49,169 nt of DNA from Bacteroidia bacterium (lineage in GTDB: Bacteria; Bacteroidota; Bacteroidia; JAIBAJ01), in the NCBI GenBank assembly GCA_019695265.1, contig JAIBAJ010000013.1, forward strand, positions 1-49,169. The letters run 5' to 3'. The notes under the pieces are model-generated. The model was not told the DNA's origin. It was given only the letters and a program-made list of their open reading frames with translations, and did no database searches. Below, piece after piece: positions 42,501 through 49,169 of the stretch. The position numbers were made by a program, and so were the translations under genes. The number at the start of each line of letters is the position of its first letter. The stretch's first letter is position 1.

Positions 42501-45342
42501 TACTGCTCCGACTGCAACACTAGATGTAACAGGCAAAACAAAAACCACCAATTTACAAATCACTTCCGGCGCAGCAGCTAACTATGTATTGCAATCCGAT
42601 GCATCCGGAAATGCGACCTGGGTTGCACCAACTGCATTAACAATTACCGAAAGCGATCCACAGGTTTCCTCAACCACTTCCAATGCTGTACCCAAATGGA
42701 ATGGTACCACCCTCACCGATGGAACCATAACCGACAATGGCAATGTGGGAATTGGTTCAGCTACACCTTCCGAGAAATTGGATGTGGCAGGAAAAACCAA
42801 AACCACCACCTTGCAAATAACCTCCGGTGCTGCGGCAAACTATGTATTGCAATCCGATGCGTCCGGAAATGCTACCTGGGTTGCACCAACTACATTGACT
42901 GTAACGGAAAGCGATCCACAGGTTTCATCAACCACTTCCAATTCAGTACCTAAATGGAACGGAACCACCCTCACCGATGGAACCATTACCGATAACGGAA
43001 ATGTGGGAATAGGAACGGTAAGTCCATCTGAAAAATTGGAAGTTGCCGGTTCATTAAAAACCAGTGGAGGAGCTACATTTGGAAATAATGTTCAGGTAAA
43101 CGGGAATATTTACCTAGAAAACAACAGTGGTACAGGAAGTGCACCTCCTTTTAGGTTGGATGGCTTTTCAGATAAATTATATGTCGTAGCAGAAAGCCAG
43201 CCCGGTGGTCCAAATGGAACCGAAATCCGTTTCAGAACTGCAAGTTCCTCTACTACTGCCTCAGATAAAATGGTCATTAATAAAGATGGGAATGTTGGGA
43301 TTGGCTCGGTTTCCCCTTCTGAGAAATTAGAAATTAATGGTAAGACAAAAACAACTGACTTGCAATTGACTTCCGGCGCGGCAGCTAATTATATCCTGCA
43401 AAGCGACGCATCGGGAAATGCTTCCTGGGTTAATCCCAATACGGCCATTGCACCTAATAAATTACAAGATGCTGATGCCAATACCAAAATTGAAGTAGAA
43501 AAAAACTCCAATGAAGATAAAATTCGTTTTTCAATGGCCGGAATTGAATATTTAGTGATGGACAAAGGTCATTTTTATACTTCCAACACAGCAGGTAATA
43601 CCTGGTTTGGAGAGCAATCCGGTCAGAACTTCAGTGTAGGTTCTACTACATACAACTCCTATTTTGGTTTCAAATCCGGATTTACAGCCACTACCGGAGC
43701 TGAAAACGTAGCTATGGGTGCCCAATCCTTAGCTTTTAACAATACCGGAAGTTACAATACGGCATTAGGCACTTATGCTATGCGTTCAACTACAGGATCG
43801 GGTTCTACTGCAGTTGGTCATAATGCATTATTTAATAATCAGGGAGGATCAGACAATGTGGCATTGGGTAGAAATGCAGGTTATGCAACCACTACAGGAA
43901 CCGGAAACATTTTTCTGGGAACCAATGCCGGTTATTATGAAAATGGAAGCAATAAATTGCATATAGACAATGCTCAAACTACTACTCCATTAATTTACGG
44001 AGATTTTAGCAGTGATTTTATTACTGTTTTCGGAAAACTGGCAGTAGGTACTTCTTCACCAAGTTCCGATTTTTCTTTTGGTGGAGATGGAACAACGGAT
44101 CGTAAAATTGCCATGGAACGTAATACAACAGTAGCGGATGGAAACGACTTAACTATTCAGTCGGGAGGAGCGGCAGTTGGAGTTACCAATGCCAGCGGTG
44201 GTAATTTAATTTTAAACAGTGGTATTTCAACCGGCAATGGCAGTGCTGCCAGCTCCATTGTATTTGGAACCGCCAGTCCTGGTGCATCAGGTACTGCCAA
44301 CCGCAACCCATCAGAAAAAATGCGGATTACCGCAGCAGGAAATATTGGAATTGGAACTTCGGCTCCTTCCAAAACCCTGGATGTACTGGGTAAAGTTGGT
44401 ATTTTCTCCGGAAGAAACAACGACCCAACCATCCGAGGCTTATCAAACGGAGCTTGGTTTCGTATTGGTGGTTCAGATGCAGGTTTGGCACTTTGGGGTA
44501 ACAGTGCAGCAGAAACAGATGAATCGCCCGGTTTGTTTGTTAGCAGCAGTAATAATGTGGGCATTGGAACTACCAATGTCACCAAAGCAAAATTAGAAGT
44601 TAATGGTTCCCAAACTACCACCCTTAGCTATGGCTACCTCAATAGCAGTGCCAATACAGGTACCGCTTCCAACCAATCTACCTTTTATTCCATTTATGCT
44701 TCTGCCCGAATTGCTGCAACCGAATTCAATGCCTATTCCGATGCCCGAATCAAAAAGATAAAAGGGCTATCCAACAATGAAGAAGATCTTCAACGACTAT
44801 TAGGTATCCAAATTACCGATTATACCTTAATAGATACCATTGAAAAAGGAAACAACTCCTATAAAAAGGTAATCGCCCAACAAGTAGAACAAGTATTCCC
44901 ACAGGCGGTAAGTACCATGACCGATGTTATTCCCAACATCTATCAATTGGCTGATATTCAAAACGGTAAAATCAACTTAAACAATACCCTTAAAGCCGGT
45001 GATAAAGTGAAACTTATCTTCGAAAGCGGTACTGAACTACTTCAGGTAACCGAGGCTACCCCGGGTTCTTTCCGTGTAGAAAGTCCTAAATGCGGAAAAG
45101 TGTTTGTTTATGGGGTTGAAGTAAATGACTTCCACACCGTTGATTACGAAGCACTTTCAACCTTAAACATTTCAGCCACACAGGAGCTCTTTAAAATGAT
45201 TACCCGCTTAAGCAGTGAGAACGAACTTCTGAAAGACCAAATGGCAACATTCTCCAGCGATATAGAACAAATTAAGGCTCAAATTGGCTTACAACAGGGA
45301 GTGAAATCAGGCAATGAATCTGCTTCCATGACTACCAATTAA
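39577..45342 (+). CDS. Giant repeat-built surface protein with collagen-like segment and C-terminal S74 self-cleaving chaperone
   Basis: A 1921-residue exported protein. Signal peptide about 1-20 (ISYLHSQ). A collagen-like Gly-x-Thr run of about 30 residues (GPTGPTGATGSQGATG, near 78-106) is followed by a long array of tail-fibre-like modules ending in VGIGTTxPxxKLDV turns, including eight copies of an 86-residue unit. After about residue 1300 come FGFKSG and GTYAMRS head-repeat motifs. The C-terminus is an intramolecular chaperone of the endosialidase S74 type with the Ser-Lys dyad S1721-K1726 (YSDARIKK) and IAQQVEQVFPQAV. It would trimerise the fibre and then cut before S1721, releasing 201 residues. 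The C-terminal helix suggests a coiled coil. There is no T9SS tail. Start chosen at the Met opening the signal peptide. Confidence 0.88.
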   Translation: MIRKTLAFFILSISSISYLHSQNVGVDVANPQQKLDVAGGLRIGMTSVGLAGSIRWTGSAFEGHNGTAWLPLGSGSGGATGPTGPTGATGSQGATGATGATGATGYLTNGSAAGNTPYWNGSAWVTNTSNIFNNGGNVGIGTTSPTNAKLHVENPGRSTIARFGGSNPTYLMANYPVLGFNAYYGGSSWNFGTTGYGGLIGMSPNNGRIFISTSSVSGAADGTATMTDVINILNNGKVGIGETSPNALLTVGAAMSNNVNPQLSVNTTGNIPVLIGETTNNKGVMLGYAGNDVQGRSGNSLIQNSDLVLNGYGGNVGVGNFTPGAKLDVAGKTKTTTLQMTSGAAANYVLQSDASGNASWVAPTALTVTENDPQVSSATSNAVPKWNGTSLTDGTITDNGNVGIGSTTPSEKLDVVGKTKTTTLQMTNGAAANYVLQSDASGNASWVAPTALTVTENDPQVSSSTSNTVPKWNGTTLTDGTITDNGNVGIGSTTPSEKLDVVGKTKTTTLQMTSGAAANYVLQSDASGNASWVAPTALSVTENDPQVSSSTSNTVPKWNGTTLTDGTITDNGNVGIGTVTPSEKLEVAGAIKATGGATFGNNIQVNGNFYLENTNGTGSVLPFRLDGFSDKLYVIAESQAGGPSGTEIRFRTASSSASASDKMVINKDGNVGVGNMSPTEKLDVSGKTKTTTLQMTSGAAANYVLQSDASGNATWVAPTALTVTETDPQVSSTTSNAVPKWNGTTLTDGTITDNGNVGIGSATPSEKLDVAGKTKTTTLQMTSGAAANYILQSDASGNATWVAPTALTVTETDPQVSSVTSNAVPKWNGTTLTDGTITDNGNVGIGTTAPAAQLHVNGTSQTDGNAYFASSLGVGTSTPTNAQIQLGNSSGTQARFGGNNPLYIMSNYPVVGFNTYYNNSAWRYSNTNFGGLIGMETGTGRIFISSSTTSGTSGSAANMTDVINIMPSGNIGIGTTAPTATLDVTGKTKTTNLQITSGAAANYVLQSDASGNATWVAPTALTITESDPQVSSTTSNAVPKWNGTTLTDGTITDNGNVGIGSATPSEKLDVAGKTKTTTLQITSGAAANYVLQSDASGNATWVAPTTLTVTESDPQVSSTTSNSVPKWNGTTLTDGTITDNGNVGIGTVSPSEKLEVAGSLKTSGGATFGNNVQVNGNIYLENNSGTGSAPPFRLDGFSDKLYVVAESQPGGPNGTEIRFRTASSSTTASDKMVINKDGNVGIGSVSPSEKLEINGKTKTTDLQLTSGAAANYILQSDASGNASWVNPNTAIAPNKLQDADANTKIEVEKNSNEDKIRFSMAGIEYLVMDKGHFYTSNTAGNTWFGEQSGQNFSVGSTTYNSYFGFKSGFTATTGAENVAMGAQSLAFNNTGSYNTALGTYAMRSTTGSGSTAVGHNALFNNQGGSDNVALGRNAGYATTTGTGNIFLGTNAGYYENGSNKLHIDNAQTTTPLIYGDFSSDFITVFGKLAVGTSSPSSDFSFGGDGTTDRKIAMERNTTVADGNDLTIQSGGAAVGVTNASGGNLILNSGISTGNGSAASSIVFGTASPGASGTANRNPSEKMRITAAGNIGIGTSAPSKTLDVLGKVGIFSGRNNDPTIRGLSNGAWFRIGGSDAGLALWGNSAAETDESPGLFVSSSNNVGIGTTNVTKAKLEVNGSQTTTLSYGYLNSSANTGTASNQSTFYSIYASARIAATEFNAYSDARIKKIKGLSNNEEDLQRLLGIQITDYTLIDTIEKGNNSYKKVIAQQVEQVFPQAVSTMTDVIPNIYQLADIQNGKINLNNTLKAGDKVKLIFESGTELLQVTEATPGSFRVESPKCGKVFVYGVEVNDFHTVDYEALSTLNISATQELFKMITRLSSENELLKDQMATFSSDIEQIKAQIGLQQGVKSGNESASMTTN
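40570..43600 (+). repeat. Coding tandem and modular repeats, 258-bp unit x8
   Basis: Eight copies of a unit beginning Lys-Thr-Lys-Thr (then TSGAAANYVLQSDASGN) start at 40570, 40828, 41086, 41635, 41893, 42535, 42793 and 43342; neighbouring copies are exactly 258 bases apart. Two other modules also occur twice: one with RFGG.NP.Y.M.NYPV.GFN.YY (about 40060 and 42260) and one with FRLDGFSDKLYV.AESQ (about 41440 and 43150). The order is A-B-B-B-C-B-B-A-B-B-C-B. Confidence 0.9.
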
Positions 45343-45374
45343 TTCAGTTGTTCATTCATCACTGTAAAACAAAC

Positions 45375-47201
45375 ATGAAAGCAGGAATTTTAATCTTTTT
45401 AACCTCTGCTACCCTGGTATTAACAGGCAAGGCTCAATTGGTTAATCAAACAACCCTGACCATTCAATCGGGTGTGAATTTGTATGTGGAAGGAAACGGA
45501 CAAAACCAAAACGGGGCAACCATTCAAAATGCCGGAACCCTGCATTTAAAAGCCAACTTTTCCAATTCAGGCACCTCCTTGGTTGCAGGTAAAGTTATTG
45601 CTGATGGCACTTCCGGCTCCCAAACTTTGACCGGAAATTCCAACTTCCATACTTTGGAAATTGACAATTCCAATGGAGTTTCGGTAAATTCAGGAGCCAC
45701 CGTTGGAATTGTACCCACAAACGCTGTTGGTTCACTTAACTTGAAATCTGGCACCTTTACTGCGCCAGCCGGAGCCGTAACTCTACAATCAAACAGCAAT
45801 GGCACTGCTTACCTCGACAACTTTTCATCGGGTATGAACGGAGTATATAACCCCAGCTCCTTGCTTACCGTGCAGCGCTATGTACCCGGTTCTACAACCT
45901 ATCATTATTTAAGCACTCCGGTTAGCGGAACGTTTATTAGCGACTGGTCCGACGACTTTACCATACAGGGACAAGATGGGTTTGTAAATGACGGTGTTAC
46001 CAATACCATTCCATGGCCAACCCTTTGGCGCTATGAAGAATCTAATCCGAATGCCAACATGATGGTAGGTTGGATAGCCACCACCGGTGCCTCCAATCCC
46101 ATCGATCGGGTAAGGGGTTATGCCTGTATGTTTAGTGGTACAACCGTTGATGTTTTAGGCACGGTAAGTCAAACCACTCCAACCCGACCTATCACACATA
46201 CCACCTCCACCCAGCCATTATCTGACGGATGGAATTTAGTTGGCAACCCTCATCCATCTATGCTGGATTGGGATTTGGTTTACTCCCAAAACTCGTCGCT
46301 TGTCTCGGCAATTATTTACCAATGGAAGGTAAATCAATATGTTTCCTACAATGCTCTCACCGGCGTTTCCATCAATGGAGGAAGCGACAAAATTGCATCT
46401 TCACAGGGCTTTTTTATCCGATGCAATAGTTCAGGCAGCTTTTCCATTCCCGGTTCTACCCGAATCACCGGTACCAATGCCCCTTTCTTCAAACAGGAAC
46501 AGCCTGAATGGCCTTTCCTTCGTTTGGGCATAGGAAGAAACCAGGCTCTATCGCATGAAGATGGCGATTGGGACGAAACGGTGGTTTACCAGGATTTACA
46601 TTCCTCCGACGAATTAGACGAATACGGTGATGCACCAAAGTTCCTTTCTGAACAATCTCCGGCAATTTCCATTTATACACTCGAAGAAGAAACACCTTTA
46701 ACCATGAATGCCTTGAAGCATTTTCAAACGGAAAAAACAATCCCCATAGGTGTTAAAGTAACAGCCAGCGGAGCTTACAACTTTTTACCTACCGAATTGT
46801 TGAATACAGGAGGAATGAAAATAATTTGGGAAGATCGTCTTCAAAAGAATTCCGTGGTATTGGAACCAGGAAAGCCTATCCAGGTTTTGATAGGAAAAGA
46901 TGAGGCAGAAACCGGACGTTTTTTTCTTCGTCTTTCCAATGCCGAAAATCCGGAAAACAATTCTACTCAGCCCGATTTGTTAATGTTCTTAAGTCAAAAC
47001 CAACTTCACCTAATTCGAAGCCAAGGGCTAGAACCTGCAACCATAGATTTGGTTAATTTATCCGGACAAGTGGTGACTTCCTATCGGGTAGGTTCCGAAC
47101 CTGATTATACCATTTCATGCGAGAATTTGTCCCAGGGAATATATCTGGCCAGGTATCAGCAAGGCGAAAAGGTGGTAATCAGAAAAGTGGTATTGGAATA
47201 G
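45375..47201 (+). CDS. Secreted T9SS cargo protein following the S74 protein
   Basis: A 608-residue exported protein. The signal peptide is MKAGILIFLTSATLVLTGKA (1-20). The first 150 residues are a beta-helix-like repeat of short G/N/S/T-rich strands (GATIQNAGTLHLKANFSNSG). The middle has the pattern LTVQRYVPGSTTYHYLSTPVSG ... GWNLVGNPHPSMLDW, common in Bacteroidota T9SS proteins. The C-terminus is a Por-type sorting tail (about 540-608, LVNLSGQVV ... LSQGIYLARYQQGEKVV). It starts 32 bases after the S74 gene stop, so the two are probably co-transcribed and may form one surface structure. The Met at 45375 is chosen because it begins the signal peptide. Confidence 0.85.
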   Translation: MKAGILIFLTSATLVLTGKAQLVNQTTLTIQSGVNLYVEGNGQNQNGATIQNAGTLHLKANFSNSGTSLVAGKVIADGTSGSQTLTGNSNFHTLEIDNSNGVSVNSGATVGIVPTNAVGSLNLKSGTFTAPAGAVTLQSNSNGTAYLDNFSSGMNGVYNPSSLLTVQRYVPGSTTYHYLSTPVSGTFISDWSDDFTIQGQDGFVNDGVTNTIPWPTLWRYEESNPNANMMVGWIATTGASNPIDRVRGYACMFSGTTVDVLGTVSQTTPTRPITHTTSTQPLSDGWNLVGNPHPSMLDWDLVYSQNSSLVSAIIYQWKVNQYVSYNALTGVSINGGSDKIASSQGFFIRCNSSGSFSIPGSTRITGTNAPFFKQEQPEWPFLRLGIGRNQALSHEDGDWDETVVYQDLHSSDELDEYGDAPKFLSEQSPAISIYTLEEETPLTMNALKHFQTEKTIPIGVKVTASGAYNFLPTELLNTGGMKIIWEDRLQKNSVVLEPGKPIQVLIGKDEAETGRFFLRLSNAENPENNSTQPDLLMFLSQNQLHLIRSQGLEPATIDLVNLSGQVVTSYRVGSEPDYTISCENLSQGIYLARYQQGEKVVIRKVVLE

Positions 47202-47249
47202 GACTAAACTTTTTAACAAAAGGCATTTAGCGAAATTATTTTCAGAATG

Positions 47250-47279
47250 TTTGGCAAGGGCTGTAGTCGATTAGCTTTG
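47250..47279 (+). promoter_or_regulatory. Promoter TTTG-N18-TAGCTTTG of DUF4271-hemD
   Basis: TTTG (47250-47253), 18 bases, then TAGCTTTG (47272-47279): both boxes match the Bacteroidota consensus. The -7 box ends 4 bases before the GTG start at 47284, so transcription would begin at about the first codon. Confidence 0.65.
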
Positions 47280-47283
47280 CTAC

Positions 47284-48138
47284 GTGGTTCAAGATACCGG
47301 TAAAGTTTTTTCGGTCGATTCGCTTCATCAGGCAGGTGATACCGCTTTGGTTCAAGTTAAGCCGGCCTTGCCTGTAACAAAGCCTGTTCCTGCTCCCAAA
47401 AAAATCGAATACACGACTTCCATTTTTAAAAATCATGCATTAGAGCGCTTGCACCCAAGTGGACTCATACGCAACACGGCCCGTGAAGAATGGTTGATTG
47501 CCTTATTGGTTCTTATTTTGTCCATTATTGCCTATTTGCGAGTTAGTTACTACCGCCGCTTTACCCAATTAATTTCGGCCTCCTTCGATTTTCAATTGAG
47601 TAATCAAATTGTTCGCGAAGAATCGGCACTTACACAACGTGTATCCATTTTTCTGACAGCCATTTTTTGGGTTGCGTTGCCAATTTATCTGTTACAAATA
47701 ATCAAATATTTCAGAGTACCGGTCTATTTTTCCGGGCCCTATGCCGGTCTGATTGTTTTTTTACTACTGTTAATTCTTGTTGGAATCATGTATGGGATGA
47801 AAGTATCATCCATTCGTTTATTAGGTAGTATTTTTAAGGTAGAGAAAGAAACTGAAGCCTATATCTTTAATGTTTTTCTTTATAACAAGCTTTCCGGACT
47901 CCTTTTATTACCCATTGTAATTTTAATTCGCTTTATGCCCGAAGATTTTTCCAGGTTTTTTTTTCTTACAGGCCTTGCTATACTTGGTGTTTCATTTTTA
48001 GCAAGAGTTGTTAGAGGATTTTTAATCGGATTATCTAAAAAGGGTGTTTCTATCGTTCATTTAGTTTTATACTTTTGCACCCTCGAAATTCTGCCTCTCG
48101 TGTTAGTGGCAAAATTTCTGAGCAATCAATTGGGCTAA
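47284..48138 (+). CDS. DUF4271 multi-pass membrane protein
   Basis: A 284-residue inner-membrane protein. An Ala/Pro/Val-rich N-terminus (1-60) precedes six or so hydrophobic helices (from about 70). In Bacteroidota this family is regularly found directly upstream of hemD, as here (17 bases apart). I know no function, but the linkage suggests a role tied to haem synthesis or to cell-envelope export of porphyrins; that is inference. The start is GTG at 47284: an in-frame TAG lies 12 bases upstream and no ATG follows until well inside the membrane region. The promoter position suggests a leaderless or nearly leaderless mRNA. Confidence 0.8.
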   Translation: MVQDTGKVFSVDSLHQAGDTALVQVKPALPVTKPVPAPKKIEYTTSIFKNHALERLHPSGLIRNTAREEWLIALLVLILSIIAYLRVSYYRRFTQLISASFDFQLSNQIVREESALTQRVSIFLTAIFWVALPIYLLQIIKYFRVPVYFSGPYAGLIVFLLLLILVGIMYGMKVSSIRLLGSIFKVEKETEAYIFNVFLYNKLSGLLLLPIVILIRFMPEDFSRFFFLTGLAILGVSFLARVVRGFLIGLSKKGVSIVHLVLYFCTLEILPLVLVAKFLSNQLG

Positions 48139-48155
48139 GTACATTTTAAACAAGG

Positions 48156-48920
48156 ATGGAGAAAGAAATCAAACAAAAAGTAAAAACCATACTGGTTTCT
48201 CAGCCAAAACCTGAAACGGATAAAAGTCCGTATTTCGACATGGTAAAAAAGTTCAATGTAAAAATTGACTTCCGACCCTTTATTAAAGTAGAGGGAATAC
48301 CTGGTTCCGATTTCAGAAAAGACAAGATCAACATCCTGGATCATACTGCAATTATTTTCACCAGCCGCAATGCTGTTGACCATTTTTTTCGTGTATGCAA
48401 TGAGCTTCGCATCACAGTTCCGGAATCCATGAAGTACTTTTGCATCTCTGAAAGCACTGCCTTTTACTTGCAGAAATACGTAGTTTACCGTAAACGCAAA
48501 ATATTCTATGGCAAATCCACCTTAAAAGATTTGTCAGAGGTTATTAAAAAACATAAAGAAGAGAAATTCTTACTTCCAAGTACCGACATTTACAAAGAGG
48601 AAACTCCTCAAACATTGGAAGAATTTGGAATTTCTTATAATCAAGCTATCATTTATCGCACCGTTGCCAGCGATTTTAGTGATTTGCCCGAACTAAATTA
48701 CGACATGATTCTGTTTTTTAGTCCGTCAGGCATTCGTTCCTTGTTCAAAAATTACCCCGATTTTAAGCAAGGTGATATTCGCATCGGATGTTTTGGTCAT
48801 ACCACCGCTAAAGCTATTCAGGAACATGGACTTCGATTAGACATTATGGCTCCAAGTCCACAAGCACCTTCCATGACCATGGCATTAGAGAACTACCTAA
48901 AAGAGTCAAATAAGAAATAA
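48156..48920 (+). CDS. hemD: Uroporphyrinogen-III synthase
   Basis: HemD closes hydroxymethylbilane into uroporphyrinogen III for haem and corrin synthesis. The 254-residue protein has the two-domain alpha/beta layout: KTILVSQPKPE at the N-terminus, IIFTSRNAVDHFF (66-78), LLPSTDIYKEETPQTLEEFG, IIYRTV, and ILFFSPSGIRSLFKN with GCFGHTTAKAIQEHGL in the second half. HemD is poorly conserved; the motif order and the DUF4271 neighbour support the call. It ends with a strong terminator. Methylmalonyl-CoA mutase in this window needs a corrin cofactor derived from this pathway. Confidence 0.9.
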   Translation: MEKEIKQKVKTILVSQPKPETDKSPYFDMVKKFNVKIDFRPFIKVEGIPGSDFRKDKINILDHTAIIFTSRNAVDHFFRVCNELRITVPESMKYFCISESTAFYLQKYVVYRKRKIFYGKSTLKDLSEVIKKHKEEKFLLPSTDIYKEETPQTLEEFGISYNQAIIYRTVASDFSDLPELNYDMILFFSPSGIRSLFKNYPDFKQGDIRIGCFGHTTAKAIQEHGLRLDIMAPSPQAPSMTMALENYLKESNKK

Positions 48921-48940
48921 CTCGACCAACTTTTAACTCC

Positions 48941-48978
48941 AAAGCCTTTAGCACCTAGCGTTCTGAAGGCTTTTTTTT
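48941..48978 (+). terminator. Terminator of hemD
   Basis: AAAGCCTT (48941-48948) pairs with AAGGCTTT (48966-48973), followed by a run of T to 48978. Confidence 0.85.
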
Positions 48979-49031
48979 ACCTGTTTTTGATTGATCCAAA
49001 CATCTGCAATACAATTCTAATACGGCTTCTA

Positions 49032-49169
49032 ATACCGAATGTACATTATGTTTAGTCCAATTTTAGGTATTAATTTTTATTGAGAAAATTGGCCTAACAT
49101 TCTGTATACTCGGCATTTATACCGAATGGACAAAATGTATAGTCCAATTTTATACTTAAATTTTCTTGA
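49032..49169. repeat. AT-rich tandem-hairpin repeat, copy 2 (runs off window)
   Basis: Matches 18145-18282 over 138 bases with one mismatch (A at 49154 for G at 18267). It contains the first palindrome and most of the second before the window ends. It lies 54 bases after the hemD terminator, in a non-coding gap, as copy 1 does. Confidence 0.88.

Noticed and set aside
40570-43600. Possibility that the 258-bp repeats are an assembly artefact
   Set aside because: Copies differ at many silent sites and the frame is open through all of them, so they are genuine coding repeats.
39577-45342. Prophage tail-fibre gene
   Set aside because: Despite the S74 domain and fibre modules, there is a signal peptide and no capsid, tail, integrase or lysis gene nearby.
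47248-47264. Ten-base match (GGCTGTAGTC) to the GC-rich repeat core
   Set aside because: The flanks do not match the element and no paired arms are present; it is part of a promoter and most likely chance.

Overview
The window comes from a member of the Bacteroidota. Supporting this are several secreted proteins ending in type IX secretion (T9SS, Por) sorting tails, a TonB-dependent receptor with an N-terminal CarboxypepD_reg-like domain, a DUF2723 membrane protein, the DUF4271-hemD gene pair, weak Shine-Dalgarno sequences, and promoter -7 boxes of the TAnnTTTG type. About half of the -7 boxes found read TAnnTTCG. The DNA is AT-rich, with GC-rich islands formed by a dispersed repeat.

Layout. 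1-3524: the start of a secreted protein cut by the window edge, a sugar-nucleotide aminotransferase (WecE type) and a membrane-anchored class A beta-lactamase-like protein. 4080-7119: the glyoxylate shunt (aceB-aceA). 7822-12166: a dicarboxylate/acidic amino acid symporter and a DUF2723 GT-C-like protein. 12315-17819: a hybrid histidine kinase and the methylmalonyl-CoA mutase large subunit. 18617-23567: a secreted CotH/lamin-tail protein, then a tight operon of a polyprenyl-phosphate glycosyltransferase, a PH-like membrane protein and a methyltransferase. 23675-29686: a secreted endonuclease I, a TonB-dependent receptor and a lamin-tail protein, which together look like an extracellular nucleic acid or phosphate scavenging locus. 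30246-33943: tRNA-Cys, a T9SS cargo protein, a lipoprotein and an FAD oxidoreductase. 34116-36337: fabD, pyrF and a metallophosphoesterase, packed with overlapping or abutting ends. 36427-39281: an outer-membrane protein with SPOR-like ends, a small basic protein and a lipoprotein cytochrome c. 39577-47201: a 1921-residue repeat-built surface protein with a C-terminal S74 self-cleaving chaperone, followed by a T9SS cargo protein. 47284-48920: DUF4271 and hemD.

Metabolically, the glyoxylate shunt, methylmalonyl-CoA mutase and a C4-dicarboxylate-type carrier fit growth on acetate, fatty acids or propionyl-CoA-yielding substrates. The many T9SS cargo proteins and the TonB receptor fit a surface-feeding heterotroph.

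The most unusual content is non-coding. Seven copies of a GC-rich element of about 155 bp (3863, 7500, 17870, 18379, 29930, 31572, 38667) share short invariant blocks. Between those blocks the copies differ in primary sequence but keep base pairing through compensatory changes. This suggests a structured RNA or a hairpin-based mobile element; I do not recognise it as a described family. A second, AT-rich palindromic repeat occurs at 18145, 21239 and 49032. These readings come from inspection only; no database search or folding program was run.
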